In this document: positions 22,376 through 33,700 of the stretch, piece after piece
How the letters are laid out: the number at the start of each line of letters is the position of its first letter
Numbering within the stretch: the first letter of the stretch is position 1
Assembly: GCA_010015655.1 (NCBI GenBank)
Contig: ML976721.1
Coordinates: 62,001 to 126,000, forward strand
Length of the DNA stretch: 64,000 nucleotides
Direction of reading: 5' to 3'
DNA from: Bimuria novae-zelandiae CBS 107.79
Taxonomy: Eukaryota; Ascomycota; Dothideomycetes; Pleosporales; Didymosphaeriaceae
Notes under the pieces: model-generated
Databases searched by the model: none
The model's input: the letters and a program-made list of their open reading frames with translations, nothing else
What the model was told of the DNA's origin: nothing
Translations under genes and position numbers: made by a program

Positions 22376-23581
22376 GGTGGGTAATTAGACAGGTCTCGGC
22401 GCGTGGAGTCGATGGGCTGCGGATGCTGGCGTTGATGCTGTGAAGTTGGTGACCCCCAGGAAGCTTTGCTTAGTCATACGAGCTCACGTTCAACTCCGCC
22501 CCACCTCTCCTCCACTCCACCATGCGTCAATCGCAATTGCATCATTGGCAGGCAGACTCTCACCCGTGTTCTGGAGGCATCACTTCCTTAATCCTGACTG
22601 CGTCTGTCAGACAACATGTTGACACGGTAACAGGATCATTTGCAGCTCCGCTCGTTCATGCAGTAGGCAGACGGAGATGGACACTTTGACTGCTTGCTGC
22701 GGGTTCCAATGCGCTCACCGGCGTGCACGCGAGGACCAGATTCCGCTTCCCCGTCGTTCCGCTGCACTCGTACCGGAGCTGCTCTCTCGAGTAGCTGCTG
22801 GGCCCGAGCCGATATGTTGTGGAAAGTCTCGCCGAGGTTTTCTTAAAACACCAGCGTGACAAACTTTGAGTTGCTAAGTTCTAACCGGCCTTCGCCTGGG
22901 CTCGCGCGACCCCCACGCGCCATTACATAGCCTTACGATTTCTCTGCTCACCCGCCGTGATGTTGGCCGGGCGGCACTGCCCGGGGTCGTCTAGAAACAC
23001 TTCAGACGAACGCACCGCCCCAATGTCGCACAATCTGCACAGAGACCACGCGCCCTCGTACCCACGGGGGAGATGCGCTGGCAGCAATCAGTGCCGCGTG
23101 CCTGAGACGATGATGGGGATCGCAGTGCGGGGATGTGGGAATCGGTGTGAGCCATCCCACACTAGCCAGCCCAACCCAAACGCCGACCAAGATGCCGATT
23201 CCACGTTACAACCCAATTCGCAGAGTTTAGGGCTCCCGGGCCACCGTTCCGGATGCTCCTGCGACCTTATGATTCGTGCTGCAACCCAAGACGGGGCCTG
23301 CTGTGTCTTGCACCGTGCCTGTCCCCACCCTTGCCGTCGTCATGCTGCCCGGCATCTGGAGAATTTAAAAACAGCACAGGCCCGGCAGATTGGGTTCTCG
23401 TCCCCTTGCCTTTCCAGCCTTCATCTGTCAGCTATATTGAGTCCTCAACACAAAACGGCTTTCATGGTATAAAGTTTGCCTAATCTGCTTTCTTTGTTCA
23501 TTCCTAAAGTGTCCGTACCTCTTCCTTTCCTCGACTGCTTGTCACTGCGAAAACATCCTTGTTCACCGTCCCTCACACACT
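22376..23581. promoter_or_regulatory. divergent promoter region VPS26 / gluconokinase
   Basis: 1.2 kb, fairly GC-rich, with pyrimidine-rich tracts before the gluconokinase start (CTTCCTTTCCTCG near 23520). No gene seen on either strand; the frames here lack motifs. Promoter role is inferred from divergent flanking starts. Confidence 0.45.
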
Positions 23582-24344
23582 ATGTTACAAACCTTTGAAC
23601 CCGCGTCACCCGCGTCTCTTCACTATGTCCCTGCACCTACGCCTCCTATTTCTACCCCGGGAACCCCTCCGAATACTTCAGCAGCATCCAACCCAGCAAA
23701 ACCTTCCGCCGACATGACGATTAAACCCCAGCACAACATCCTCATCGTAACCGGGCCCGCAGGTTGCGGCAAAAGCACCGTCGCCAAGTTCCTCGCCGAC
23801 CGATACGGGTTCCGCTACATCGAGGGAGATGATGTACGTCAGTACCAGGACCATGTCCCAGGCCATGCTAACACGTGCGCAGTTCCACCCGCCTACAAAC
23901 ATCGAGAAGATGTCCAAGAACATCCCTTTAAACGACGAGGACCGCTGGGACTGGCTCATCACTCTGCGCGACCAAGCGTTGAGCCAATTGAAATCAGGAG
24001 CCCATGGAGTCGTCATCACCTGCAGCGCTTTGAAGAAAAAGTACCGTGACGTTATCCGTACCGCACGTCTCTACGACGAGGACCCGAACGCCAACGTGCG
24101 CTTCGTGTACCTCAAGGCGAGCAAGGAAGTCCTGCTGCAGCGCGTCGGAGGACGGCAAGGCCATTACATGAAAGACACCATGGTCCTGAGTCAGCTTGCA
24201 GCGCTTGAGGAGCCCAGCGACGACGAGACGAGGAAGCTGCACGATGTAGACATAGTCGACGTATCCGGATCGACGCAGGAGGTCCAGGATCTTGTGAGCG
24301 CAGTCGTCGACAAGGCCCTCCAGCACAGCCAGGCCAGCTCATGA
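23582..24344 (+). CDS. Gluconokinase
   Basis: Exons 23582-23833 and 23883-24344 (acceptor CGCAG) give 237 residues. EC 2.7.1.12: ATP-dependent phosphorylation of D-gluconate to 6-phosphogluconate, feeding the pentose phosphate pathway. The Walker A loop GPAGCGKST lies near residue 58; FRYIEGDDFHPPTNIEKM spans the splice junction and is the substrate-binding motif of the family; ITCSALKKKYRD and VYLKASKEVLLQRV..R.GHYM follow. There is a Pro/Thr/Ser-rich N-terminal extension of about 44 residues before a second ATG (near 23714); either ATG could be used, since the domain itself starts after MTIKPQHN. Confidence 0.93.
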
Positions 24345-25368
24345 CCTTGATCCCAGACTCCGAAGTATCCTCGTGTTCCCTCAAGTTTCCTAGAGATTTC
24401 TCTTTCCTTTTGTCCTGGCCGCATATCAAATGCGGATTATTTTTCCCTAGCGTTGAGCATATCGGACGTCAGCAAATGGGTTGGGTGGAAAATGGCGCAC
24501 TGATATATTATTTATACCCTTGCGACAGGGATCTTGGACACTGCGGTTGAAGAGGGTGTGGTCCTAGAGTGGGAGATGTTCCGGGGAGCGAAGGATTTTG
24601 TCGAGCCCAGTCTCAGATATCATGACCAATTCAATATTCTCCAGTCATGTTAAAGTGCACACGAACTCGTCATCTTTAGTGCCTTCTACTTTTCGTCTCA
24701 TCAGCAACGCTTTGCGCTTGAAAGAAGGAAGTTAGTACTTGGACGTATTTAGAGCCCTTGTACATGGATTGTCAGTACACTAATATATCTCATGCGTGGG
24801 TTAACGAAGCAAGTGAGATGTTGAGTAATCCAAGGTTTCGTAGTGAAGATGATTTGTGTAACTAGCGCATATGCGGCTGACTACTTGCAGAGCGATCTAC
24901 CAAGCCTTATTGGCATTCCATGTGGCTCTACTAGCAGACCTCGGAATTCCAAGGTTGGTCCATGTGCTCTGTTTAAGAACCCCCACTAGCGGGTATACCG
25001 TCACTGAGCGACTGTGGGATGAAGGGCAGCGCTTCCCTAGGTTCGGCTTAAGAGTTACGAAGCTCTCGTCCCACCATGACGGCAGCCACAGATCAATTTC
25101 AGGAACCACTTCAAGACAAAATCACAGAAAACTCAATTCATTCATGATCAAGAAAAATTTCGAAAATGCATCATTCCTTCGTCGCACGCCGGCATCCCTC
25201 CTACCGCATGAGGCACAGCCCCGCTTGCCCCAGACCTCGCCTGTTATACCGAGCCAACGGCTACCCTCGGACTTGCACTCTTAACAAACAAATTCATAGT
25301 TCCCGACGGCTTATGAACCGCGCAATGTACCTTTCCAGCTACTTTTACAATTCTCTCCTATAACCGCC
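24345..25368. other. intergenic
   Basis: 1 kb with no convincing frame or RNA gene; holds the gluconokinase 3' side and the E2 promoter. Confidence 0.4.
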
Positions 25369-26996
25369 ATGAAGACCACCATGTCGCGAGAAGCCGCTCG
25401 TTTTCTTTGTCGTTCGGCGTTCCCTATCGCTCGTGCGGGGCCCCGCAGTCGGGTACAACTCGACGCAGTTCCAAAAAGAGGGTTTTCTGGTACAAGCAGA
25501 CTAAAGGTTCTTAAGCCGTATATCCTGGCAGACATTGGAGAGGGTGAGTGTTTCGGGAGAGTATGGCGAGCAAGGCTGATGGTGAACAGGCATCACCGAA
25601 TGCCAGGTCATCCAGTGGTTTGTCAAGCCTGGGGCGCGCGTCGAACAGTTTGATCCTATATGCGAGGTACAATCGGATAAAGCATCGGTGGAGGTAAGTG
25701 GTAGTTTATTTCTGGGAAAGCTATGCTAAGCGGACTAGATTACCTCGCGGTTCGACGGCGTGATAAAGAAGCTCTACTATGAGCCGGATGACATGGCCAA
25801 GGTTGGCAAGGTGTGTATACCTCATTGATTGTTGAGATTGGCAATGCTGATGTTATAAGCCTTTGGTAGACATCGATATCCAGAGCGAGATCTCCGAAGC
25901 CGACGCAGTGGTCCTCGACGGTGGTGCAGTCAAACAAGCAGATGAGGCTCCCAATAAGCAGCCTGAAGCGAAGGAACAAGCATTAGAAGTGGATGGGAAT
26001 GACAGTGCTGCTGTCACAAAAGATGTACCATCACAAGCAGCGCCGTCTTTACCTGCCGAGCCCGCGCAAGAAGAGGGCCGACCCCGAAAGCCACCGGGCA
26101 AGCATGCTTCCCTCGCTACACCGGCAGTACGGCACATGGTCAAGGCTGCAAGCCTCAATATCGAAGCCATAGAAGGAACAGGCAAAGATGGCCGTGTTCT
26201 CAAGGAAGACGTACAAAGATATGTTCAATCCGCGAAGACCGCAGCGACCACACCGCCACCATCAGCTGCGCCTGCACAACGACTAGAAGACCGAACACAA
26301 CCGCTCACACCTATACAATCCGCCATGTTCAAGAAGATGTCCCATTCACTCTCCATACCGCACTTCCTATACACGGACGGTGTAGATTTTACATCTCTTA
26401 ACACGATTCGCAAGAAATACAACGCTGCTAGAGAAAAGTCGCAACGCATCACCACATTTCCTTTTATTCTCAAAGCTGTCTCGCTCGCGCTCCAACAATA
26501 CCCGCTCATGAACGCTCGCCTAGACACGCAAACGAACCTAGGAAAGCCTCAGTTGGTATACCAAGGCTCTCACGACATTGGCATAGCGGTCGATTCGCCA
26601 TCGGGCCTTCTCGTTCCTGTCGTACGGAATGTACAATCCCTTTCCATCGAGCAAATCGCTGCAGAAATAACACGCCTGAGCGAACTTGCGCGCACGGGGA
26701 AGATTGGCACGGAAGATTTGAAGAACGCTACAATTACACTAAGCAACATTGGCAGTATTGGTGGAGGAGTCGTCGCGCCTGTCATTGTATCACCACAGGT
26801 TGCAATCGTTGGAATAGGAAGAGCGAAGACGGTGCCAGCATTTGGCAAAGATGGAGAATTAATTAAGAAGGAGGAGTGCATGTTTAGCTGGAGCGCGGAT
26901 CACCGGATTATCGACGGCGCGACAGCAGCGAGGTGTGCCGAAGTTGTGAAGGGGTACTTGGAGGACGTGGAGACGATGCTGATTAGACTTCGGTGA
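25369..26996 (+). CDS. Lipoamide acyltransferase (E2) of branched-chain alpha-keto acid dehydrogenase, mitochondrial
   Basis: Exons 25369-25543, 25590-25693, 25739-25810, 25860-26996; 495 residues. Order: a basic, Ser/Arg-rich mitochondrial presequence (about 1-45); a lipoyl domain [25 protein letters not shown] with the lipoylated Lys in QSDKASVE, cut by three small introns; an acidic linker; the E1/E3-binding domain [33 protein letters not shown]; and a CAT-fold acyltransferase domain with catalytic [10 protein letters not shown] near the end. The DIGEG and IQWFVKPG pattern points to the branched-chain rather than pyruvate complex. It transfers acyl groups to CoA in Val/Leu/Ile breakdown. 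All active residues are present. Confidence 0.94.
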
Positions 26997-27267
26997 GGCG
27001 GAACGATAGAAATGAGAACCATACAAAGAGTGAGCAAAACGTACAGTACAATATAAGAAATGAGGAATGAACTTGGATGTGTATGTTATGCCAGTTGTGT
27101 GCCAAGATCCACAGGGGTGAAGCACCCCGCCAAAGCTCCCCCAAGCTAAGCCCTGCCCCACACTGCACCTCGCAAGTGCTTCGCAAGTGCCTCACATTGC
27201 AACACTCAATACTACCGCATCCTACGTCGTCTTCAGCCCTCCAACACCCCACCGCCCACCGCCAAAA

Positions 27268-27909
27268 ATGACCACCCCCGCCCTCCCCCCAGGCCCCTCG
27301 CCCACTCCACCTACCGCCGCCTCAACGCCCACGCTCGCCCCGTCCTTACCAAACGCCCCGCCAACCTTCCCCTTCCCCCCAATCTACGCCTTCCCCCCCT
27401 TCTTCACGCTCCAGCCAAGCCCGACAACGCTCTCCTCGCAACTCTCCTCCTGGTCCGCCCTCATCCAATCCTACTGCCGACACCACCGCATCTTCGCCCT
27501 CACGCTCGTCGACGCGCTGGCCACACCCCTCTTCAACAACACTTCTATATCACGAAAGCTTAGTTTGGCTGACGCGCGGCGCGTGCTGAACTGGATGGCG
27601 TCGGCGGAGGGGGGCCACCGCGCCGAGTGGATAACCACCGGAAAAGGTGGTGGGGAGGCAGGACGGTGCTGGGTATTCTGGAAGCGGCCAGAGGAGTGGG
27701 CGGCGGTGCTGGAGGAGTGGGTCGAGCGCACGGCGCAGAAGGGGAGCGTGGTGACGCTGTATGAGATTAGCGAGAGCGATGTTACGCGCAGGGAAGAGTT
27801 TCATGGGATGGATGGCGAGTTGTTGAGTAGAAGTTTGGGAGTTTGTGTGAAGAGGGGGAAGGCGCAGATTTTTGGGGGCGAGGGGAGTGAGGGTGTGAAG
27901 TTTTTCTAG
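27268..27909 (+). CDS. VPS25: ESCRT-II subunit VPS25
   Basis: Intronless, 213 residues, starting at ATG 27268 after CCAAAA. A Pro/Thr-rich N-terminus of about 35 residues leads into the family signature PPIYAFPPFFTLQPSPTTLSSQLSSW, then two winged-helix domains (LIQSYCRHHRIF..LFNNTSISRKLS; then EWAAVLEEWVERTAQKGSVVTLYEI). The PPF/Y motif binds the VPS22/VPS36 core. The protein acts with VPS22/36 in sorting ubiquitinated cargo into multivesicular bodies. The N-terminal extension is longer than in yeast. The E2 gene ends 270 bases upstream on the same strand. Confidence 0.94.
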   Translation: MTTPALPPGPSPTPPTAASTPTLAPSLPNAPPTFPFPPIYAFPPFFTLQPSPTTLSSQLSSWSALIQSYCRHHRIFALTLVDALATPLFNNTSISRKLSLADARRVLNWMASAEGGHRAEWITTGKGGGEAGRCWVFWKRPEEWAAVLEEWVERTAQKGSVVTLYEISESDVTRREEFHGMDGELLSRSLGVCVKRGKAQIFGGEGSEGVKFF

Positions 27910-28316
27910 AGGAGTGATCTTTGCATGCGTGGAGGGAGGGAAGGAGGGCTTGGTTAGAAGTTGAGGTGGTAGTGTTTGCAAGGTATTGAGGTATGCTGGT
28001 GCCAGAATTGCAGTATCGCTAACACTGTACAGAACGTCGTCCAGACCTGGCGCATAAACCGAGTCGAAGCCGATACACATGAGATACCCTGCATATGAAT
28101 ACAAATCAAGAAATACCGTAGCCCGCGCGCCATGCGAAACACGTCTCATCGCTTGCAGCGTGCGCTAAAACGCATCCCTAACATGCCCGAACACCAAACG
28201 CTCAACACTATAGTTCGTAACCTCGTGATGAAAGATGAGCATGTTTGTCTCTACACCATCTTCGCCACCGTTCTCGAAGTCGGACTCAAAGCCGTCGGAG
28301 GAACAGTCGAGAAATC
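27910..28316. other. convergent intergenic region
   Basis: 400 bases between the stops of VPS25 (plus) and the BRCT gene (minus); only 3' untranslated sequence expected, nothing else seen. Confidence 0.4.
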
Positions 28317-30926
28317 CTACTTCCCAACCGTATCCTCACTCAGCTCCCACTCGCCCTTCCAATGCATCCTCTGCGCCATCGCCACATTAAGCAGCCACTC
28401 GGTCGACACAATGCGCGGCACCATATCATGCTTCTTCGCGAGCTCGCGGAACTTGGTCCACAACTTGACCTCCGTCTTGAGCGGCTCTGAAATCAAATAC
28501 AAGACGTCGCCCTCGTCCTCTTCGAGATTCTGCGACACCTCTTTCGGCTGCGATTCGATTTTGCGCTTGGACGCGCTGACCGACGTGGTGCGGTTGTCCC
28601 ATTTGAGACACTTGCCGCCGTTGGCGGCGACAATGTCTTTGTAGACGTCGAACTTGGCTTTCTCGGTGCAGAAGATGGTAAAGTCTTTCAGGAGGCGGTG
28701 CTTGTTCTGTTTGGCGCGGGTGATGGCGTCTGAGAGGTCGATACCGTGCTGCTTCCTGAAGTTGCGGTCGTCGAGGGGAAATGTCTTCGCATCGGGCAGC
28801 TTATTGTGCTTGATGGCGTAGTCGAGGTACTCGCTGTTGACGAGCTGAGGGCCTTCCGCAAGCGCCGCGACGAATTTCAATGTACGTACGACCTTGGGAG
28901 CGCAGAGGATGTCGACCTTTTTCGGGTCGTCCACGACGTATAATCCGATTTCTCGCAGACGCGATTTGTCCTTGGATTCTTGGTTGCCGTCGCCTTGCCA
29001 TCGCTTGTCGCCGGAGACGAGCATGCGGTGCTTTATCGGCGCCATGTGTGCCTTGCGTGCCTTCTTGCTCTTCTGGGCTACTTCGGACTCGTCTTCCGTC
29101 GTCTCGTCACCGTCCACCTCATCGATAGAACGCTTGCTTCCGACGGAGTCTCGATTCTGCCGCTTCTCCTTGTCCGCAACTTCGTCTTCCCTCCGCCGCC
29201 GGCCGCCGTGGATGACGCCTCCTTTCCGCTTCACCTCCTTCTGGTATTTATTCACATCTTCCATAACATTATGGAGCTTCGATAAGGCACGGTCTTTCGC
29301 TCCGCGACTCCCAGTAGTGCCGGGCGTCTCGTTCTCCTTGCCTTCAAGATGACCTCGGGCAGGCGTTGCCACGTCCGACTTAGTCCGCTTAGCCGTCTTG
29401 TCGACCAAAGGAGTGTGTGCCTCGCCCTCGGTATGTGACCGACTCATGGCAACAGTCGTGTTTGACCTAGCATCCGCGTCCTTTTGCTTGCGCTTCGTAG
29501 GAAAGTACGCCTTCTTCACTGCCTCGCGATTCATCTCCATGGCGCCTAGCAACTCTCCCATGTTCATGCGAGGGGGAAAGTAGGTGTAGCGTTCGTTGGT
29601 GCGGGGCATCTCTTTGCACTCCGCGTAGCTGTCTTCCAGCCAGAGGTGGTTGACGATCTCGATACCCCATTCTTCCGCCGCTTCGCATTTCTCGCTATTC
29701 CTATGCGCTGTGATGAGGTGTGTGTTGTCCTGCTTGAACGTGCGTGTAAACTCTGCGCCGAGCGCTTTGATCAGGTTTTCCAGATAGACACGCGCCTCTC
29801 CGGTGTAGCTGGAGATGCTGATCTTATAGTCCTTGAATTTCCCGATTCCTGGAGGCGGTGGCCGCGGATAATGCATCATCCGACGCATTGGGTTCGTCCA
29901 AGTGTCGTGGGCCATCATGAAGTACAACCAGCTTAGATTGCCGACTTCTTTTCCGGCTTGTGATGCTTTAATGTAGTCGTCGCCCTCTCGAAAGTTGCAA
30001 ACGTAGACATCGGCTTTGCTGACGGCGGTCGCTATTGATCCGCCACCAGCTTCAATCTTGCTTGCAATGACGTCCTTCAGGGACTTGTTCAGCTTCAGGT
30101 CGTCGCCAAACATGACCTTCTTTCCATCGAACGCCTTTATTGCCCGCGGTTGTGCAAGATGAGGCGGTGGGGGCGATGCGGGAGGTCCGGTGGGCTCAGG
30201 ATTCGTCGCATCGTGAATCGCGCTTGTCACGGCCGACGGAATAGGACCGGCTTCCACGTTCATGATCTCAGGATCGGGGAGGAGATAGGGTCGCTCATTG
30301 ACTCGCCAGCCAACCTTTAGACAGTCGTTGAACCAGTGTGGCAACACGATTTTGAGATTTAACCGCTTCTTTGCAGCCATTTGGCACCGTGCATCTTCCA
30401 TGGAAAGCGCGATCAAGTGTGTGGTGAGCTTTGAGAGCTGTGTGCCATACTGCCCGCCCATTGCAAGCACGCCGCCCCAAATCGCCTCCTTGTCGCCCTC
30501 TGGTATGCCATCGGCGCAACATACCACCACGTCGTGCATGAACAGCGCAGGGTCTGGGCTGTAGGTTCTAGGGTTCTTGATCTTGTGTACTTTGATGCAA
30601 TCGTCCACCCATGCGGACTTGACCACGTGTATCATGAGGTCGAGCGCGCGGTAGTAGTCGGGGAAGTCATTCGTTGCCGACACGATGTATCCTATCTGTT
30701 CGAGCTCGTGTATACGTCCGGCGTCGATATCAAAAGGCTTCACGTTGCCGCCGGATGCTTTTATGTTCTCAGCGATCTGAAGAAGTGGTTAGCTTTGAAT
30801 GTAACTACAAAAACGCGTCCAACGTACCTCAATAACGCGGTCTTGAGTGAGCGACGTGGGGACGATTGTGAATGTCAGGTCTTCGAAAAGCGGCTGTGAG
30901 GCCTCCATCATGGTGGTGTCCTCCAT
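28317..30926 (-). CDS. RTT107/BRC1-like multi-BRCT DNA damage response protein
   Basis: Exons 30926-30828 and 30776-28317 (donor GTACGT, branch GCTAAC, acceptor CAG) give 852 residues starting MEDTTMMEASQPLFEDLTFTIV. Repeated BRCT domains: N-terminal pair at about 10-110 and 110-200 (ending in the Trp-containing SAWVDDCIK and LPHWFNDCLKVGWRV), a second pair near 225-390 (LSWLYFMMAHDTW, IVNHLWLEDSYAE), a charged Lys/Glu/Ser linker at 400-570, and a C-terminal pair at 580-850 ending IVSTEWLLNVAMAQRMHW. Six BRCT-like units with a central linker match S. cerevisiae Rtt107 and S. pombe Brc1, which bind phospho-H2A at stalled forks and scaffold SLX4/SMC5-6. Function is inferred from architecture. 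Confidence 0.85.
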
Positions 30927-31488
30927 GACGTTGGTCTCAAGGGCGATTGCAGGTTCGCAGCTGTCGTGGGCGTGGTTTTGAGCGGCGAGTGCGCTGCAAC
31001 TTCGAGTCGATGCGCAGGCGCGTTCTTAGCGCCGCGCGCTTGCCTAGGGTGTCGCGTCGCGCACGTGACCGGCCCCACCAAACACGCCTCCCATCCCATC
31101 TTACTGTCTGCATCACTACTCCTGGGCATACATCATTGATGAGCGAATACTTATTCCAGCCTCTATCTCTTCGCATGGACTTTTCTTCACGGAATTCTTC
31201 AAGGGAAGATGTGCATCACTAATCCACCAGGCTGATAGCTGGCGCAATCCAGTGTCATGTGGGGATTTACCTCGGCCCGTCGCATAACAGTACGGCACTC
31301 GGTCGACTTTCATTGAGCCTCATAACGTTTCTCAATCCCCTTGCATTATCAAACTTGAGCTCTCTATTACTGTCGCACTCTGTCATCTTTTTTAGACAGC
31401 AATTACCCATTTCCCGCCTTCATTTGCCTCCCAGTCGGTCCCCTCCGGGGCTCGCGGCTATCAGTTGTAGTCGATAAAGACACCCAAC
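30927..31488. promoter_or_regulatory. divergent promoter region BRCT gene / alpha-beta hydrolase gene
   Basis: 560 bases between two divergent starts; pyrimidine-rich just before 31489. No distinct element recognised. Confidence 0.4.
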
Positions 31489-33081
31489 ATGTCGACGGAA
31501 TACTTCCGCATCGACGAGCACACACTTGATGCTTCACACATTCGTGGCTTTCCTCGAACAACTTCCACGCACCAGAATGAGGTCCTGCAGTTAGCGATAA
31601 AGCAGTACACGCCGTTGAACAACACCAAACCCCAGCCCGGCGACATTACCATTATTGCGGCACATGCAAATGCATTTCCTAAGGTAGATGGCTTCCTTCT
31701 TGATAATTCTAACCAAATCTAGTTCAATGACCTTCCGGTTTCAACTGGCATTGCCGCTTGAGGCTCCGCCTCTCTTCTATACTCGTCATCACAAGCTTGT
31801 GCCATTGTAGAGTCAGCACATCAACATCAAATAGACCTGACAATAGCAAAGGAACTTTACGAACCCCTATGGGATGAGCTACTCAAGATCTCGAAACAAC
31901 ACTCTTTCAACATCCGCGGCATATGGATAGCAGACGTCGTCCACCAAGGCCAAAGCAGCGTCCTCAATGAAGACAAGTTGGGAAACGACCGTACGTCCCA
32001 TTCTCCACCGAGATATTCTTTAAATCATGAGGTCTAACCATACACAGCGGCATGGCTCGACCACAGCCGCGACCTTCTTCACATGGTCAACACCTTCCGC
32101 TCCCAAATGCCGCGCCCTATCATCGGCGTCGGCCACAGCATGGGCGGATGCCAACTCGCCAACCTCTCCCTTATGCACCCACGCCTGTTTGAGGCGCTCG
32201 TCCTCATCGACCCCGTCATCCAACGCCTGGTCTCTGTCCCCGGCAACGTCGGCCCCGCGTACGCCTCCGCACGTCGCCGCGACCGGTGGTCCTCCCGGTC
32301 CGAAGCTGCGACCGCCATGCTACGCAGCAAATTCTACCAAACATGGGACCCGCGCGTCTTCGAGCGGTGGATCGAGCACGGCCTGCGCGAGCTGCCCACC
32401 GCGCTCTATCCCGAGTCGGACGCAACGCCAGGCGCACTGCCTACCGCTGCGACCAGCGAACCCAGTCTCACCCCAGAGGCCCCGAATCCGAGGGAAGTTA
32501 CGCTGAAGACGACGAAGCACCAGGAGGTCATGACGTTCATCCGCCCGAACTTTGCATTTCGTCCGGGTGTGGACACGCAGCCCTCGTCCCATCTGTATTC
32601 AGACGCCCACCCGACTGCTGTGAATCGCCGAACGCACCCGGACTTGATTCGCTGCGAGACGCCCCAGGCGCCGTTTTACCGTGGCGAATCTATGATGGTC
32701 TTCCACCAGCTGCCTTTCCTCCGGCCCTCGGTTTTGTATATCTTCGGCGGCTTGAGCTTCTTAACGGTGGATAAGTCGCAGATAGACGAGAAGATGGAGC
32801 TAACAGGGTCGGGGCCAGGCGGTAGCGGGGGTGCGAAGGAAGGACGCGTGGCAAAGGTCATGGTAGAAGGGGCAGGACATTTGATTCCGATGGAGAAGGT
32901 CGAGGAGAGCGCGGTGCATGTGGCGAGTTGGGTGGGGAAGGAGATGGAGTGGTTTTGGGATGGAGAGAAGAGAACGGAGGCGGAGTGGGAGGGAAAGAAG
33001 GGGGTAGAGAGGAGTTTGCTGCCAAAGAGGTTCGTCGAGGAGTTGGAGGGGATGATACCGAAGAAGGCGGCGAAGTTGTAG
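31489..33081 (+). CDS. Alpha/beta hydrolase with peroxisomal targeting signal
   Basis: Exons 31489-31683, 31852-31990 and 32048-33081 give 455 residues with correct frame. Fold markers: an N-terminal strand DITIIAAHANAFPKELYEPLWDEL across intron 1, IRGIWIADVVHQGQS, and the nucleophile elbow VGHSMGGCQL with catalytic Ser near 131. The catalytic His is in EGAGHLIPME. The last three residues are AKL, a standard PTS1, so peroxisomal matrix import is expected. Fungal relatives include the peroxisomal lipase LPX1 and enzymes NCBI labels 'toxin biosynthesis protein'; no substrate can be named here. Intron 1 is long (168 nt) and its acceptor reads AAAG, less usual; the join is fixed by frame and homology-like sequence. 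Confidence 0.87.
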
Positions 33082-33700
33082 GAACGGCTGGAGCTGTGTA
33101 TAGGCGGCTTTCATAGAGTGTATATAGAGATTCTGGGGGTTTTTTTTTCGGCCATCAGTTTTGTGTCGTGAGATCGGAGGGTGGGAAATATCGCAGAATC
33201 GTGGCTGTTGTGGAAGACTAGATTGTGCAAAAAGTACGTCTCTTAGGCGGTAATGCAAACGTTTCGTATGTATGTACTGGGGAGCAATAGGGATGTTGAC
33301 AATGCCAAGGATCGTTCCTGCCTCTAACGGGACTAATCGAAAACCAGATCGACGACCTCACTCCATTCTTGCAACTTTAACGAATGGTCTTTGATGACAT
33401 CATCGCTACTTATTTAGTTGCGCATCTTATTACAACATTTACAACATTCGTCGCGCTGCGCGGCGACTGGCCTCGGTCCAACCAGCGCTTTGCACATATT
33501 GCCTCATCAATAGATGAAGCAAGTTGAAGAAACAAATCACCGCATCCGGATATCTTTGATCTGCGGCTCTGCAAAACGAGGCATACCTATAGGTATTAAT
33601 GTGGGCTTGCATAGATGCATTTGATTGGTCACATCCACATTTCGAAAAATGAGGCTGATCGCCCGGCCAGGTGAAACGCGGAGCCTTGGAACTCGCAATT
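33082..33700. other. intergenic
   Basis: 620 bases; T-run near 33140 just after the hydrolase stop, otherwise nothing recognised. Confidence 0.4.

Noticed and set aside
28132..28644. Plus-strand frames opposite the BRCT gene
   Set aside because: Antisense shadows of a well-supported coding exon.
32286..32774. Alternative plus-strand frame in the alpha/beta hydrolase gene
   Set aside because: Shadow frame; the spliced hydrolase frame has the fold motifs and the AKL end.
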